64,000 nucleotides of DNA from NCBI RefSeq assembly GCF_005144745.1, contig NZ_SWKK01000016.1, positions 50,897 through 114,896 on the forward strand, given 5' to 3'. The stretch's first letter is position 1. Each line of letters starts with the position of its first letter. The notes below the pieces were generated by a model, which made no database searches, had not been told where the DNA came from, and saw only the letters and a program-made list of their open reading frames with translations. The DNA comes from Flavobacterium sp. ASW18X. GTDB lineage: Bacteria > Bacteroidota > Bacteroidia > Flavobacteriales > Flavobacteriaceae. A program made the position numbers and the translations under genes. Of the stretch, positions 50,226 to 59,782 are shown in pieces.

Positions 50226-51794
50226 ATGAAAATTAGTTCCCTCAAACTTCAAACTTTACTTGTACTTCTTTTAACATTTCAATTTCTAATTTGCCAAGAA
50301 TCTAATGATACGAAAGTAAATAAAATTAATCTAGCTGAAAGTCTAGTAAAGTCCATACAACAAACCTACAAAGACGGGGACTACAGAAATCATAAAAGAT
50401 TAGCTGACTCTCTTTTACTCTTTTCGCGAGAACATAAATTGTATAAATATCAAATTTTGGCTAATGTTAACCAAGCCGTCTACTACAATAATCAAAACAG
50501 GCAAGATAAATCTATAATACTGTATCATCAAGCCTTATTGCTAAATGACAGTATTCCAGATGATTTAAAAACAAGGGTAGTAGTGCTTGTAAACTTAGCT
50601 AATTCATATAACAAGATAAAAGCTAGAGACAAAGCCATATCCTATTATAAGAAAGTTTTAAAAACTCTTCGTGAAATCGGAGAGAATCCTAAAATAGAAT
50701 GTGCTGCATTAATAGGTATTGCAAATAATTACCAAGCCATCCATAAACATAATAAGGCATTACCTTATTATATAAAATCAAATAATCTGGCAAAACAAAT
50801 AAAGAATGAGCACATGCTATTATCCACCTACGGTAATTTAGCAGAGAATGCTTATCATCTAAAAAACTATGAAGATGCCCAAGAATATTTAGACAGTGCT
50901 TTTAGCCTACCATTGGCAGAAAATTCTAGTAAAGAAAAAGCTTGGTTGTTATTTAGAAAAGGGCTTATATCTACAAAAACTGAAAAGCCCGAAACTGCAA
51001 AAAAATATTTTTCTGATGCTCTTGCCTTGGGTCTAGATAAGGGTATTGCTGAAATTGAGATTAATAGTTATAAATATCTCTATAAAATAGATAGTACGCT
51101 CGGCAACGTAAGTTCTTCTAGAAATTATAAAGAGAAGTATCTTTTATTAAAGTCTAAAATTCTTGAAAGACAAAAGGAGGCTACTTTGTTAGATGGGCAA
51201 AAAGAAATTGGTAAAAAAGAAGCTACTATAAAAACGCAACAAGCCCTTCTAAAAAGATTAAAAACCCAAAATTATCAAACACTTATTATTGCCACTTTTG
51301 TAATCCTATTATTGGTATTAGGTGTATTCATTTTTCAAAAATCAAAAAGAAAAAATAACACTATTATCACGATTGATAAGACACAAAATGAATTAAAAGA
51401 TAACCTTAAAATAAAATATGCTAATTCTACGCTTGATGACGCTACAAGAAAAGAAATTAAACAGCGCCTTGTTTTTTTCATGGAAAAAGAAAAAGCATTT
51501 CTAAATCCGGAAGTTTCACCAAAAATGGTTACCGAAGAGTTAAATATAAGCAAACATCATTTATCGGAAGTATTGTACTTTGAGTTAAATCAAAACTTTA
51601 ATTCTTACATCAATGCGTTACGCATAGAGCAAGCAAAAAAGCTGATTGTTTCTCCTAAATATAATAATGCAAAGATTTTAGCGGTTGCTTTTGATGTTGG
51701 CTTTAAGAGTAAATCTTCTTTTAACAGGGTTTTTAAAGCTTTAACTGGCCTCACACCCACTGCCTATAAAAATAAAATAAATGGTTTAATTTAA
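50226..51794 (+). CDS. TPR sensor with AraC-type DNA-binding domain
   Basis: The 522-residue protein has a signal peptide (about 1-23), a tetratricopeptide-repeat region (about 50-300, for example NAYHLKNYEDAQEYLDSAF), a coiled stretch, one membrane helix at about 352-370, and a cytoplasmic AraC/XylS helix-turn-helix (about 420-520, with EELNISKHHLSEVLYFE and AFDVGFKSKSSFNRVFKALTGLTPTAYK). This one-component transmembrane layout is common in Bacteroidota. The periplasmic TPR part would sense a ligand or protein. The adhesin gene is 87 bases downstream, with a 14-bp palindrome in the gap. Confidence 0.9.
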   Translation: MKISSLKLQTLLVLLLTFQFLICQESNDTKVNKINLAESLVKSIQQTYKDGDYRNHKRLADSLLLFSREHKLYKYQILANVNQAVYYNNQNRQDKSIILYHQALLLNDSIPDDLKTRVVVLVNLANSYNKIKARDKAISYYKKVLKTLREIGENPKIECAALIGIANNYQAIHKHNKALPYYIKSNNLAKQIKNEHMLLSTYGNLAENAYHLKNYEDAQEYLDSAFSLPLAENSSKEKAWLLFRKGLISTKTEKPETAKKYFSDALALGLDKGIAEIEINSYKYLYKIDSTLGNVSSSRNYKEKYLLLKSKILERQKEATLLDGQKEIGKKEATIKTQQALLKRLKTQNYQTLIIATFVILLLVLGVFIFQKSKRKNNTIITIDKTQNELKDNLKIKYANSTLDDATRKEIKQRLVFFMEKEKAFLNPEVSPKMVTEELNISKHHLSEVLYFELNQNFNSYINALRIEQAKKLIVSPKYNNAKILAVAFDVGFKSKSSFNRVFKALTGLTPTAYKNKINGLI

Positions 51795-51805
51795 AAAAGT
51801 GGTTT

Positions 51806-51819
51806 CATCCGATCGGATG
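51806..51819. promoter_or_regulatory. Perfect 14-bp palindrome upstream of the adhesin gene
   Basis: CATCCGATCGGATG is fully self-complementary. It lies 12 bases after the AraC-type regulator stop and 63 bases before the adhesin start. It has no T-run or loop, so it does not look like a terminator. It could be a protein-binding operator. A loose TACAATTTG box lies nearby, within 51830-51840. Confidence 0.45.
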
Positions 51820-51881
51820 GGACTTTTGGTACAATTTGGTGGGATTAAATTGCGTTATATCCAACCCAAACACCCAACCAA

Positions 51882-54800
51882 ATGTTTAAAAAACTACTAT
51901 TTAACTTTTTATTTTTTATTGCGTATTTTGCCCATGCCGCAGATATTTTTGTAGACCAATCCGCTCCCATTGGCGGCGATGGTTCTTCGTGGGCATTGGC
52001 ATTCCAAACTATTGAAGAAGCTGTTGCTTCTGCAGCTAGTGGTGACACCATTTTTATAGCTGAAGGGATATACAAACCTCAAAGCGAAATAGACATCACC
52101 GTACCCTTAACTATAAGGGGTGGATATGTAGAAGGAGGAGGAGCAAGAGATTTAACGTCTCACGTAACCCAAATACAGGCAGATTTCGATCCTAACAATT
52201 TACTATTACGAATTTTTGATATTGGTATCAATGCAGCTTCCACTTTTGAGGGAATTAGGATATACAATTCCAGGTATGCAATAAGCACTAGATCTAATCT
52301 AATTGTAGACCAGGTAGAATTTGAAGCCTTCGCTATCTATGGCGTTAAAATAGATGGAGACGTTACTAACTGCACTATTAACAATAGCATTTTTTCTAAT
52401 CATGTAGGTTCGGCAATCCATTCGATTGGAGAAACGGTCAATACTATCAGTATTTCAAATTCTATTTTTCAAAATGGAAGTGCTAGGAGTCTGTATGTTG
52501 ATGATAATACCGAAAACTTTTTATTGACTGATTGTATATTTAAAGAGTATAATAGCACTTCAACAATTGTTTCTATTGATAGTCCAAACGTAATAATAAA
52601 TAGTACCATTTTCAAAAAAAATACTAGCTCCGCAGTTTTATCAATTAATGGTTCAAATGTATTATTTGATGACATTCTTGTAGAAGAAAATAGTTGTCAA
52701 TCAAGAATTATTTATCAAGGTGACGGTATTACTTCTATCAGAAATTCTTTATTCAATAATAATTTTGGAACTGGGGCTTGTATACAGACCACAAATGGTT
52801 GTGACCTATTCCTGGAAAACGTGGATTTCATAGCTAACGATATTTCAGGAACTGCTTCAGTTTTACATGGTGACAGTGCGGATGTAAATACTTCCAATTG
52901 TAGATTTTTAGACAATATTAGTTCAGGTTCGTCTAATGCAATAGTAGATTTAAGAGGTGATAATGGAGCTAATATTTTGTTTGATGCCTGTCTCTTTAAA
53001 AACAATATTTCTCAGGGAACTACATGTTTAGAGATTGAGTACGATGCAGATTTAACCGTAAATAACTGCGTTTTTGAAAATAATGGGAGTACCAATAGTA
53101 GTGATTTGGATTTATGGAATCTAGATAGTGCAACTATCACAAACAATACCTTTATCAATAACAGTAGTACCAAACCTGTTTTGGATATTGGAATAATGTC
53201 AGTTTCCCCAGCAATCGTTGATGGTAACATATTTATGAACAATAATGGTAGGGAAATAAATGTAGACCGCGTAGATAATATATCCCTTTCGAATAATCGT
53301 TATTATGGTGAAAACGTCCTATTGGCGTTTGACAGAACACCAATGGCAACAATGACCAATGAATTCATAGAAGGTAACAGCTCTGGTAGTCGTTTTATGA
53401 TTTTGGACGAAACCAACCTGACCATTAACAATTTGGCAATGATTTCTGCTATGCAAAACGGAAATCACCGCTTAATAAATTCAAGCGGAGATACATCGTT
53501 AAATATAATCAACTCTACATTTTCTGCCATAGATTTTAATAATACCAATGTTAGTGTTGGTTTTAGCGCTGATTTACCCTCTAGAGTGCGAAACACTATT
53601 ATTTGGTCTGGTAGCGATCTATCGCAAAGCGGTTTTCACGGCAACACCTCCAATCTCCAAGTAAGACATTCTTTAATAAAAAGTGAAAATCCTTCAGGAG
53701 CAGGAAATCTTAATGGGAATCTAATTACCAATGCCCCTATCTTCCTTAACCCAGAAAATGGAGATTTTAGGGAACAGCGTTGTTCCCCAACCGTAAACGC
53801 AGGCAACAATGCATACACTACTGAAACTTTAGATTTAAGAGCACGTCCTAGGGTATATCAATCTGTTGTAGATATGGGGGCTTATGAAGCGCAGGCCAAC
53901 AAAAACAATACTTGTACTACTCCAGCATTACCTGATTGTGCTTCTTTAACATTTCCTGGTAATGGCCAGAACAATGTTGCCGTAAGTACTAATTTTAATT
54001 GGCCAGATGCTAGTAGAGCGGACGGATACCGTATTTCTGCCGGTACAGCTTCTGGGGGGAATGATTTAATCGATAATGTTACTGTTTTTTCCAGTGATTA
54101 CAATGTACCTTTTGACTTTGAGGAAGGACAAACCATATATGTAAACATAACATCTTTCAATGAGTCTGGAGAAACAATTGGATGCATAGAAACAAGTTTT
54201 ACTACTGCAAGTACCATTTCTGGTGGTACACTACCAAACTGTTCTAATTTACTCATTCCCGTAGATGGCGCTACTGAAGTTGAAATTGATGCTGACATTT
54301 CGTGGAATGCAGTTAGTGGAGCCAATGGATATCTAATATCGGTTGGTAGTACCCCTGGAGGTATAGATATTAGGGATAATTATGACGTAGGTAACGTTAC
54401 GGTGTACGATTTTCCCTTAGATTTACCGGGGAGTTCAGAAATTTTTGTCATTATTATACCTTATAATGACGAAGGACAGGCTATGGGGTGTGTAGAAGAG
54501 TCGTTTTTTACCACCACAGCACCAACTGCTCCTGCCTGCACCAATTTGAATACCCCTTTGAATGGGGCAACAGGTGTCTCCAATTCTACCGATTTAAGTT
54601 GGAATGCTATTGCTAATGCAAATGGCTACTACTTAACTGTAGGTACCACCGCTGGTGGTAATGATATCTTGGATGCCGAGGATGTTACCGGCACTACATT
54701 TGATTTGCCTGCCGATTTACCGGAGAACACACAAATATTCGTTACTCTAGTTCCGTACAACGGTGTTGGTAACGCAACAGGCTGTACCGAAGAATCATTT

Positions 54801-56891
54801 ACTACCGAGACCCTACCAACTGTACCTAGTTGCACCAATTTGAGCATACCCTTAAACGGGGCTACCGACGTTTCAATCGCTACCGACTTAAGTTGGAACC
54901 CAATTGCCAATGCAGATGGGTACTACTTAACTGTAGGTACAACTATTGGTGGTAACGATATCTTGGATGCCGAGGATGTTACCGGTACTACATTTGATTT
55001 ACCTGCCGATCTGCCGGAGAATACACAAATTTTCGTAACGCTAGTTCCGTACAATGGTGTTGGTAACGCAACAGGATGCACAGAAGAATCGTTTACCACC
55101 GAGACCGTGGCTACTGTTCCAAGTTGTACTAGTTTAAGTGCACCGCTTAATGCTTCTGTGGGCGTTTCTATTTCTACCGATTTAAGTTGGAACGCAGTTG
55201 CTAACGCTGATGGCTACTACGTAACTGTAGGTACAACTACTGGTGGCAACGATATATTGAATGCCGAAGATGTTGCAGGAACTACATTTGACCTACCAGC
55301 CGATTTACCGGAGAACACACAAATATTCGTAACTATTATTCCGTATAATGCTGTAGGTGATGCTACAGGATGTACCGAAGAATCCTTTACTACCGAGACC
55401 GTGGCTACTGTACCTAGTTGTACCAATTTGAGCATACCTTTGAACGGGGCTACTGATGTTTCAATTTCTACCGATTTAAGTTGGAATGCTATTGCTAATG
55501 CCGATGGGTACTACGTAACTGTAGGTACAACTACTGGTGGCAACGATATCTTGGATGCCGAGGATGTTACCGGTACTACATTTGATTTGCCTGCCGATTT
55601 ACCGGAGAACACACAAATATTCGTTACTCTAGTTCCGTACAACGGTGTGGGTAACGCAACAGGTTGTACCGAAGAATCCTTTATCACCGAGACCGTGGCT
55701 ACTCTTCCAAGTTGTACCAGTTTAAGTGCACCGCTAAATGCCGCAACAGGTGTCTCCATTTCTACCGACTTAAGTTGGAACCCAATTGCCAATGCAAATG
55801 GGTACTACTTAACTGTAGGTACAACTACTGGTGGTAACGATATCTTGGATGCCGAGGATGTTACCGATACTACTTTTGATTTGCCTACCGATTTACCGGA
55901 GAATACACAAATTTTCGTGACAATAGTTCCGTATAATGCTGTAGGTGATGCTACAGGATGTACCGAAGAATCATTTACCACCGAGACCGTGGCTACTGTT
56001 CCAAATTGTACTAGTTTAAGTGCACCGCTTAATGCTTCTGTGGGCGTTTCTATTTCTACCGATTTAAGTTGGAACGCAGTTGCTAACGCTGATGGCTACT
56101 ACTTAACTGTAGGTACAACTACTGGTGGTAACGATATCTTGGATGCCGAGAATGTTACCGGTACTACATTTGATTTACCTACCGATCTACCGGAAAACAC
56201 GCAAATTTTTGTAACTGTTGTTCCGTACAACGGTGTTGGTAACGCAACAGGATGCACAGAAGAATCGTTTACCACCGAGACCGTGGCTACTGTTCCAAAT
56301 TGTACTAGTTTAAGTGCACCACTTAATGCTGCTACAAGCGTTTCCATTTCAACCGATTTAAATTGGAACGCAGTTGCCAATGCCGATGGGTACTATTTGA
56401 CCGTAGGAACCACCGCCGGAGGTGATGAAATAGTACCAAGAACCGACCTAGGTATCTTGACTAATTATTCCTTTACGGAAGACTTACCATATGGGCAGGA
56501 GCTATTTGTAACTATAACCCCTTATAATGCCTTAGGGGATGCTGAAAATTGCAGCATAGAATCATTCGTAACGGAAGAAGAGCCAGAGCAGGAAAAAGTT
56601 GCATCTAAATATGGCTTTTCACCAGATGGCGACGGAGTTAACGAATTCTGGGAAATTAACGGTATAGAAGCCTATCCGGAAAACACCGTATACATCTATA
56701 ACAGATGGGGAGACTTGGTCTTTAAAATAGAGGGCTACAACAATGCGGACAACGTATTCAAGGGGCAGGTAAACCAACTTATGGGATTGGGCGCGGACCA
56801 ACTACCAGAAGGAACCTATTTCTTCACGATAATCTTACCTGAAAATCATAACCTACAAACAACCAAAGGCTTTGTGGTCTTAAAAAGATAA
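51882..56891 (+). CDS. T9SS-exported adhesin: parallel beta-helix, nine FN3-like repeats, gliding-type C-terminal domain
   Basis: The 1669-residue protein has a signal peptide (about 1-20), a right-handed beta-helix domain (about 25-640, starting DIFVDQSAPIGGDGSSW), a choice-of-anchor-Q-like end (SPTVNAGNNAYTTETLDLRA, DMGAYEA at about 665), then nine repeats of about 98 residues (about 685-1565). Each of these opens with a CxxL-type Cys and closes with GCxEESF, so a disulfide per repeat is likely. The type B T9SS sorting domain is about 1573-1669 (GFSPDGDGVNEFW, VYIYNRWGDLVFK). The next gene is a PorP/SprF partner, as expected for type B substrates. It is probably a surface adhesin; the ligand is unknown. 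Confidence 0.92.
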   Translation: MFKKLLFNFLFFIAYFAHAADIFVDQSAPIGGDGSSWALAFQTIEEAVASAASGDTIFIAEGIYKPQSEIDITVPLTIRGGYVEGGGARDLTSHVTQIQADFDPNNLLLRIFDIGINAASTFEGIRIYNSRYAISTRSNLIVDQVEFEAFAIYGVKIDGDVTNCTINNSIFSNHVGSAIHSIGETVNTISISNSIFQNGSARSLYVDDNTENFLLTDCIFKEYNSTSTIVSIDSPNVIINSTIFKKNTSSAVLSINGSNVLFDDILVEENSCQSRIIYQGDGITSIRNSLFNNNFGTGACIQTTNGCDLFLENVDFIANDISGTASVLHGDSADVNTSNCRFLDNISSGSSNAIVDLRGDNGANILFDACLFKNNISQGTTCLEIEYDADLTVNNCVFENNGSTNSSDLDLWNLDSATITNNTFINNSSTKPVLDIGIMSVSPAIVDGNIFMNNNGREINVDRVDNISLSNNRYYGENVLLAFDRTPMATMTNEFIEGNSSGSRFMILDETNLTINNLAMISAMQNGNHRLINSSGDTSLNIINSTFSAIDFNNTNVSVGFSADLPSRVRNTIIWSGSDLSQSGFHGNTSNLQVRHSLIKSENPSGAGNLNGNLITNAPIFLNPENGDFREQRCSPTVNAGNNAYTTETLDLRARPRVYQSVVDMGAYEAQANKNNTCTTPALPDCASLTFPGNGQNNVAVSTNFNWPDASRADGYRISAGTASGGNDLIDNVTVFSSDYNVPFDFEEGQTIYVNITSFNESGETIGCIETSFTTASTISGGTLPNCSNLLIPVDGATEVEIDADISWNAVSGANGYLISVGSTPGGIDIRDNYDVGNVTVYDFPLDLPGSSEIFVIIIPYNDEGQAMGCVEESFFTTTAPTAPACTNLNTPLNGATGVSNSTDLSWNAIANANGYYLTVGTTAGGNDILDAEDVTGTTFDLPADLPENTQIFVTLVPYNGVGNATGCTEESFTTETLPTVPSCTNLSIPLNGATDVSIATDLSWNPIANADGYYLTVGTTIGGNDILDAEDVTGTTFDLPADLPENTQIFVTLVPYNGVGNATGCTEESFTTETVATVPSCTSLSAPLNASVGVSISTDLSWNAVANADGYYVTVGTTTGGNDILNAEDVAGTTFDLPADLPENTQIFVTIIPYNAVGDATGCTEESFTTETVATVPSCTNLSIPLNGATDVSISTDLSWNAIANADGYYVTVGTTTGGNDILDAEDVTGTTFDLPADLPENTQIFVTLVPYNGVGNATGCTEESFITETVATLPSCTSLSAPLNAATGVSISTDLSWNPIANANGYYLTVGTTTGGNDILDAEDVTDTTFDLPTDLPENTQIFVTIVPYNAVGDATGCTEESFTTETVATVPNCTSLSAPLNASVGVSISTDLSWNAVANADGYYLTVGTTTGGNDILDAENVTGTTFDLPTDLPENTQIFVTVVPYNGVGNATGCTEESFTTETVATVPNCTSLSAPLNAATSVSISTDLNWNAVANADGYYLTVGTTAGGDEIVPRTDLGILTNYSFTEDLPYGQELFVTITPYNALGDAENCSIESFVTEEEPEQEKVASKYGFSPDGDGVNEFWEINGIEAYPENTVYIYNRWGDLVFKIEGYNNADNVFKGQVNQLMGLGADQLPEGTYFFTIILPENHNLQTTKGFVVLKR
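54531..56580 (+). repeat. Seven in-frame 294-bp tandem repeats
   Basis: Copies begin at 54531, 54825, 55119, 55413, 55707, 56001 and 56295 with no length change, each coding 98 residues. Blocks such as the DLPENTQIFVT segment are almost identical at the DNA level. Two more diverged copies precede them from about 53935. The last copy diverges in its second half (GGDEIVPRTDLG). Confidence 0.9.
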
Positions 56892-56894
56892 GCT

Positions 56895-57818
56895 ATGAAC
56901 CAAATAAAAAAACTACTTTACCTAGGTCTTTTAATAGCAGGAACACAATTTTCCTATTGCCAACAAACACCCGTGTATGCAGAATATAATGCAAATCCGT
57001 TTTTGATTAACCCCGCGTATTCTGGCTCCTTTAATGGAACGGAGGCAGTTTTAAGCAATTCTGGATTTGGAAGTGAAATACAAAACACGCCCAAAAACCT
57101 AAGCTTTAGCTTTACTGCGCCATTACAACAAGGTAAAATGGGACTGGGTGCGGCCGTAATTTCAGACGAGATAGGCGTTACAGAAGCCACTCAAGGTTTT
57201 GCTGCATTTTCATACAAACTATTTTTTGATTGGAAGAAGAACAGACCTTATTGGCAGGTCTTTGAACGAACCGTGCTCTCTTTTGGGGTAACGGCAGGTG
57301 TACTTAGTTATAATGAAGACCTTTTGAGCCTACAAATTCAGAACGATGCCAATTTCTCCGAAAACATAAACGAGACTTTACCCATGGCTGGATTAGGTTT
57401 TCTATTTGGGCATGAAAACTTTTTTGCAGGTATATCCGCACCAAATATTTTGGGAGATACTTTTGCCAATTCTCAAAACTTAAACCTAACACGGCCTTTC
57501 TATGGTTATTTGGGTTATCATTTCATCACGAACAAATACGACCCAACTTACATAATGAAACCAAGTGTTTTACTTAAACACGAAGCTGGGGCTCCCTTTC
57601 AGGTAGATGCGAACATATCCTTAAGCTATAAAAATGTAATAGAAGTAGGTGCGGGCTTTAGAAGTAGCAGTAGCTTAAATTTATTCGCCGGTCTGTATGC
57701 CTTTAAAAACTTTAGGGTATTGTATAATTACTCTAGCGCCAACGCAAATTCACCCTTAAGAAATTTTCATGGTATCGTATTAAATTATAGAGGTGGCAGG
57801 GGTTTTGCGTTTGATTAA
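56895..57818 (+). CDS. PorP/SprF-family type IX secretion membrane protein
   Basis: The 307-residue outer-membrane protein has a signal peptide (ending SYCQQ), then PVYAEYNANPFLINPAYSGSFNGTEAVL, the family's mature N-terminus, and a beta-barrel. SprF-like proteins pair with type B CTD substrates and help attach or secrete them. It starts three bases after the adhesin stop, so this is the dedicated partner. It ends by overlapping the convergent YihY gene by four bases. Confidence 0.92.
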   Translation: MNQIKKLLYLGLLIAGTQFSYCQQTPVYAEYNANPFLINPAYSGSFNGTEAVLSNSGFGSEIQNTPKNLSFSFTAPLQQGKMGLGAAVISDEIGVTEATQGFAAFSYKLFFDWKKNRPYWQVFERTVLSFGVTAGVLSYNEDLLSLQIQNDANFSENINETLPMAGLGFLFGHENFFAGISAPNILGDTFANSQNLNLTRPFYGYLGYHFITNKYDPTYIMKPSVLLKHEAGAPFQVDANISLSYKNVIEVGAGFRSSSSLNLFAGLYAFKNFRVLYNYSSANANSPLRNFHGIVLNYRGGRGFAFD

Positions 57819-58723
57819 TCTAAACTAGAATCAGTTAGGTATTTATCTTGAAATACCTTGGTGAAATTGGCTCCAAAAAATACAATTAAACTAGAATAAG
57901 ATACCCAAAGCATCACCAATATTACAGAGCCTGCTGTTCCGTAGGTAGAACTGGGCTCTGCTTCGCTAAAATAAAATGCTAACACGTATTTACCTATCAG
58001 AAATAAAATTGCGGTTAATGTGGCTCCCCTACTTACTGCTTTCCATGGAACTACAGTACTAGGTAGATATTTAAACATGGCCGAAAAAAGCATTGAGATA
58101 AACACAAAAGAAAAGAGAAAATCTACCACCATAGCCCACCTTAAATCTACAATACTAAACAAACTAGATAGTTGCTCTGAAAATAATGATAATAAAGAAG
58201 TGAGAATAAAACTGACTAACAATAAAAATCCAAGGATTACAATAAAGCCCAATCCTTTGATTCTACCAACGAACATAGCCACAATACCATTGGCAAAATT
58301 GGTTTTTGCATTCCAAATCTCATTTAAGGCATTTTGTAATTGATAAAAGACACCCGTTGAACCGTATAACAATACTACTACTCCCAGAATTGTAGTAGTG
58401 ACAGAGGTTGGCTCGCTACCCTTATTTGTTATCATACCTTGTATAGACATGGCAGTTTCTGGCCCCAGGGCACTTGCAATTTCCCCGAATAGCTTACCGT
58501 GGACAACATCTTTCTCCCAAACAGAACCAACCAAATTAAGCACCATAATTAAAAATGCTGGTAAGGACAAAATGGCATAATAGGCAGTCACCGCACTTAG
58601 CTTAAAAGGTTCTTTATCTATCCAAGATAGATAGGTTTCTTTCAGCAAATACGGCATGTGTCTCCAGCTAAAACGAGTATTTTTTTCTGGAGATTTAAAC
58701 AGTATGTCTAACCATTTTTTCAC
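57815..58723 (-). CDS. YihY/BrkB-family inner membrane protein
   Basis: The 302-residue protein has about six membrane segments, with AVTAYYAILSLPAFLIMVLNL (about 43), YGSTGVFYQLQNALNEIWN (the conserved S/TGxFxxLQxALNxIW motif, about 120), and a later YGTAGSVILVMLWVSYSSLIVFFGANFTK. The family was once called ribonuclease BN by error; no transport substrate is established. It is a monocistronic neighbour, separated from the next gene upstream by a terminator. Confidence 0.9.
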   Translation of the reverse strand: MKKWLDILFKSPEKNTRFSWRHMPYLLKETYLSWIDKEPFKLSAVTAYYAILSLPAFLIMVLNLVGSVWEKDVVHGKLFGEIASALGPETAMSIQGMITNKGSEPTSVTTTILGVVVLLYGSTGVFYQLQNALNEIWNAKTNFANGIVAMFVGRIKGLGFIVILGFLLLVSFILTSLLSLFSEQLSSLFSIVDLRWAMVVDFLFSFVFISMLFSAMFKYLPSTVVPWKAVSRGATLTAILFLIGKYVLAFYFSEAEPSSTYGTAGSVILVMLWVSYSSLIVFFGANFTKVFQDKYLTDSSLD

Positions 58724-58792
58724 TCAAAGAAAGATACTGCATCAACCTAATCTAGGTGAACGTAAAACCACAAATTACGACTTCAATTCATA

Positions 58793-58818
58793 AAAAAACC
58801 GACGTGTAAGTCGGTCTT
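58793..58818 (-). terminator. Rho-independent terminator behind the pseudouridine synthase gene
   Basis: On the minus strand ACCGAC (811-816 arm, read as complement) pairs with GTCGGT (799-804 arm) around a 6-nt loop and is followed by a T-run (complement of the A-run 58793-58799). It lies five bases after the synthase stop. Confidence 0.85.
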
Positions 58819-58823
58819 TATGT

Positions 58824-59666
58824 TTATCGTATCATTCCAAGATTAATTACCTCTTGTTCTGTTAGAAAACGCCAATGCCCTCTTGGTAAATCTTTTTTGG
58901 TAAGTCCGGCAAATACCACACGGTCTAGCTTAACCACTGTATATCCAAGATGTTCAAATATGCGACGAACAATTCTATTTTTTCCAGAATGTATCTCTAT
59001 ACCCACCTCATTTTTTGTTGCTCCTTGTACATAACTAACCTCATCTACAGTAATAGGTCCGTCTTCTAAGGTTAGTCCTTCCATAATTTGTTGAAGGTCT
59101 CTCATAGTAAGAGCCTTGTCCAAGTGTACATGGTATATTTTGCGTACGTTGTGCTTTGGATGGGTTAACTTCTTAGCTAGCTCACCATCATTAGTAAACA
59201 ACAGCAGTCCTGTAGTATTACGGTCTAAACGCCCAACGGGATACAATCTGTTGTTAGAGGCACTAGATATTAATTCCATAACCGTTCTTCTACCTCGCTC
59301 ATCGTTAGTAGTGGTTATAAAATTCTTTGGCTTGTTCAAAAGAACATATTCTTTTTTCTCGGGATTTAATCTCCTACCGTCAAAACGAACATCATCTGTC
59401 TTCTTTACCTTATATCCAAGTTCAGTTACCGGTTTCCCGTTTACCGTTACGTTACCAGCTGCAATAAAGGTATCTGCTTCTCTACGCGAGCAAATGCCAG
59501 CGTTGGCTATGTACTTGTTTAAACGAATTAAATCTGGATTGCTATTTGTTTTTTTAGGAGCCGATTTAAATGGCTTTGAACCTCCTTTATTAAAAGGTTT
59601 CTTTTTAAAACTGCCTCCTTTATTATTAGAAGGTCTACGATTGCGTTCGTTGTCTGATTTTCTCAT
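58824..59666 (-). CDS. 16S/23S rRNA pseudouridine synthase, RsuA/RluB type
   Basis: The 280-residue protein has a basic, low-complexity N-terminal tail (about 1-45, rich in Lys, Asn, Ser and Gly), an S4 RNA-binding domain (about 46-95, IRLNKYIANAGICSRREADTFIAAGNVTVNG), and the synthase domain with the catalytic Asp in VGRLDRNTTGLLLFTNDG (about 141). The closest named relatives are RluB/RsuA. Which ribosomal RNA position it modifies cannot be read. The charged tail is common in Bacteroidota. The start fits the promoter at 59684-59691, giving a short leader. Confidence 0.93.
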   Translation of the reverse strand: MRKSDNERNRRPSNNKGGSFKKKPFNKGGSKPFKSAPKKTNSNPDLIRLNKYIANAGICSRREADTFIAAGNVTVNGKPVTELGYKVKKTDDVRFDGRRLNPEKKEYVLLNKPKNFITTTNDERGRRTVMELISSASNNRLYPVGRLDRNTTGLLLFTNDGELAKKLTHPKHNVRKIYHVHLDKALTMRDLQQIMEGLTLEDGPITVDEVSYVQGATKNEVGIEIHSGKNRIVRRIFEHLGYTVVKLDRVVFAGLTKKDLPRGHWRFLTEQEVINLGMIR

Positions 59667-59683
59667 CAGTCTTTAATTTTTTG

Positions 59684-59691
59684 CAAAGCTA
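59684..59691 (-). promoter_or_regulatory. Candidate -7 box for the pseudouridine synthase gene
   Basis: The minus-strand sequence TAGCTTTG (complement of 59684-59691) matches TAnnTTTG, 18 bases from the start codon. A GTTTA stretch 19 bases upstream is a weak -33. Confidence 0.5.
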
Positions 59692-59782
59692 AGTTATATT
59701 GTAATGTATAAACTTATTGCATTGTAAAAAATTTGATTTTCCTTTTACTCAAGAATGAAATACCCCCTTAATAATGACAATG

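Noticed and set aside
54629..56380. Several similar minus-strand ORFs of about 93 codons across the adhesin
   Set aside because: They repeat only because the coding strand has 294-bp repeats. They have no independent support.
54531..56580. Possible CRISPR or satellite array
   Set aside because: The 294-bp units are in frame inside one large ORF with no spacers.
59116..59676. A 186-codon plus-strand ORF opposite the pseudouridine synthase
   Set aside because: It is a shadow of the conserved synthase domain and the basic N-terminal tail.
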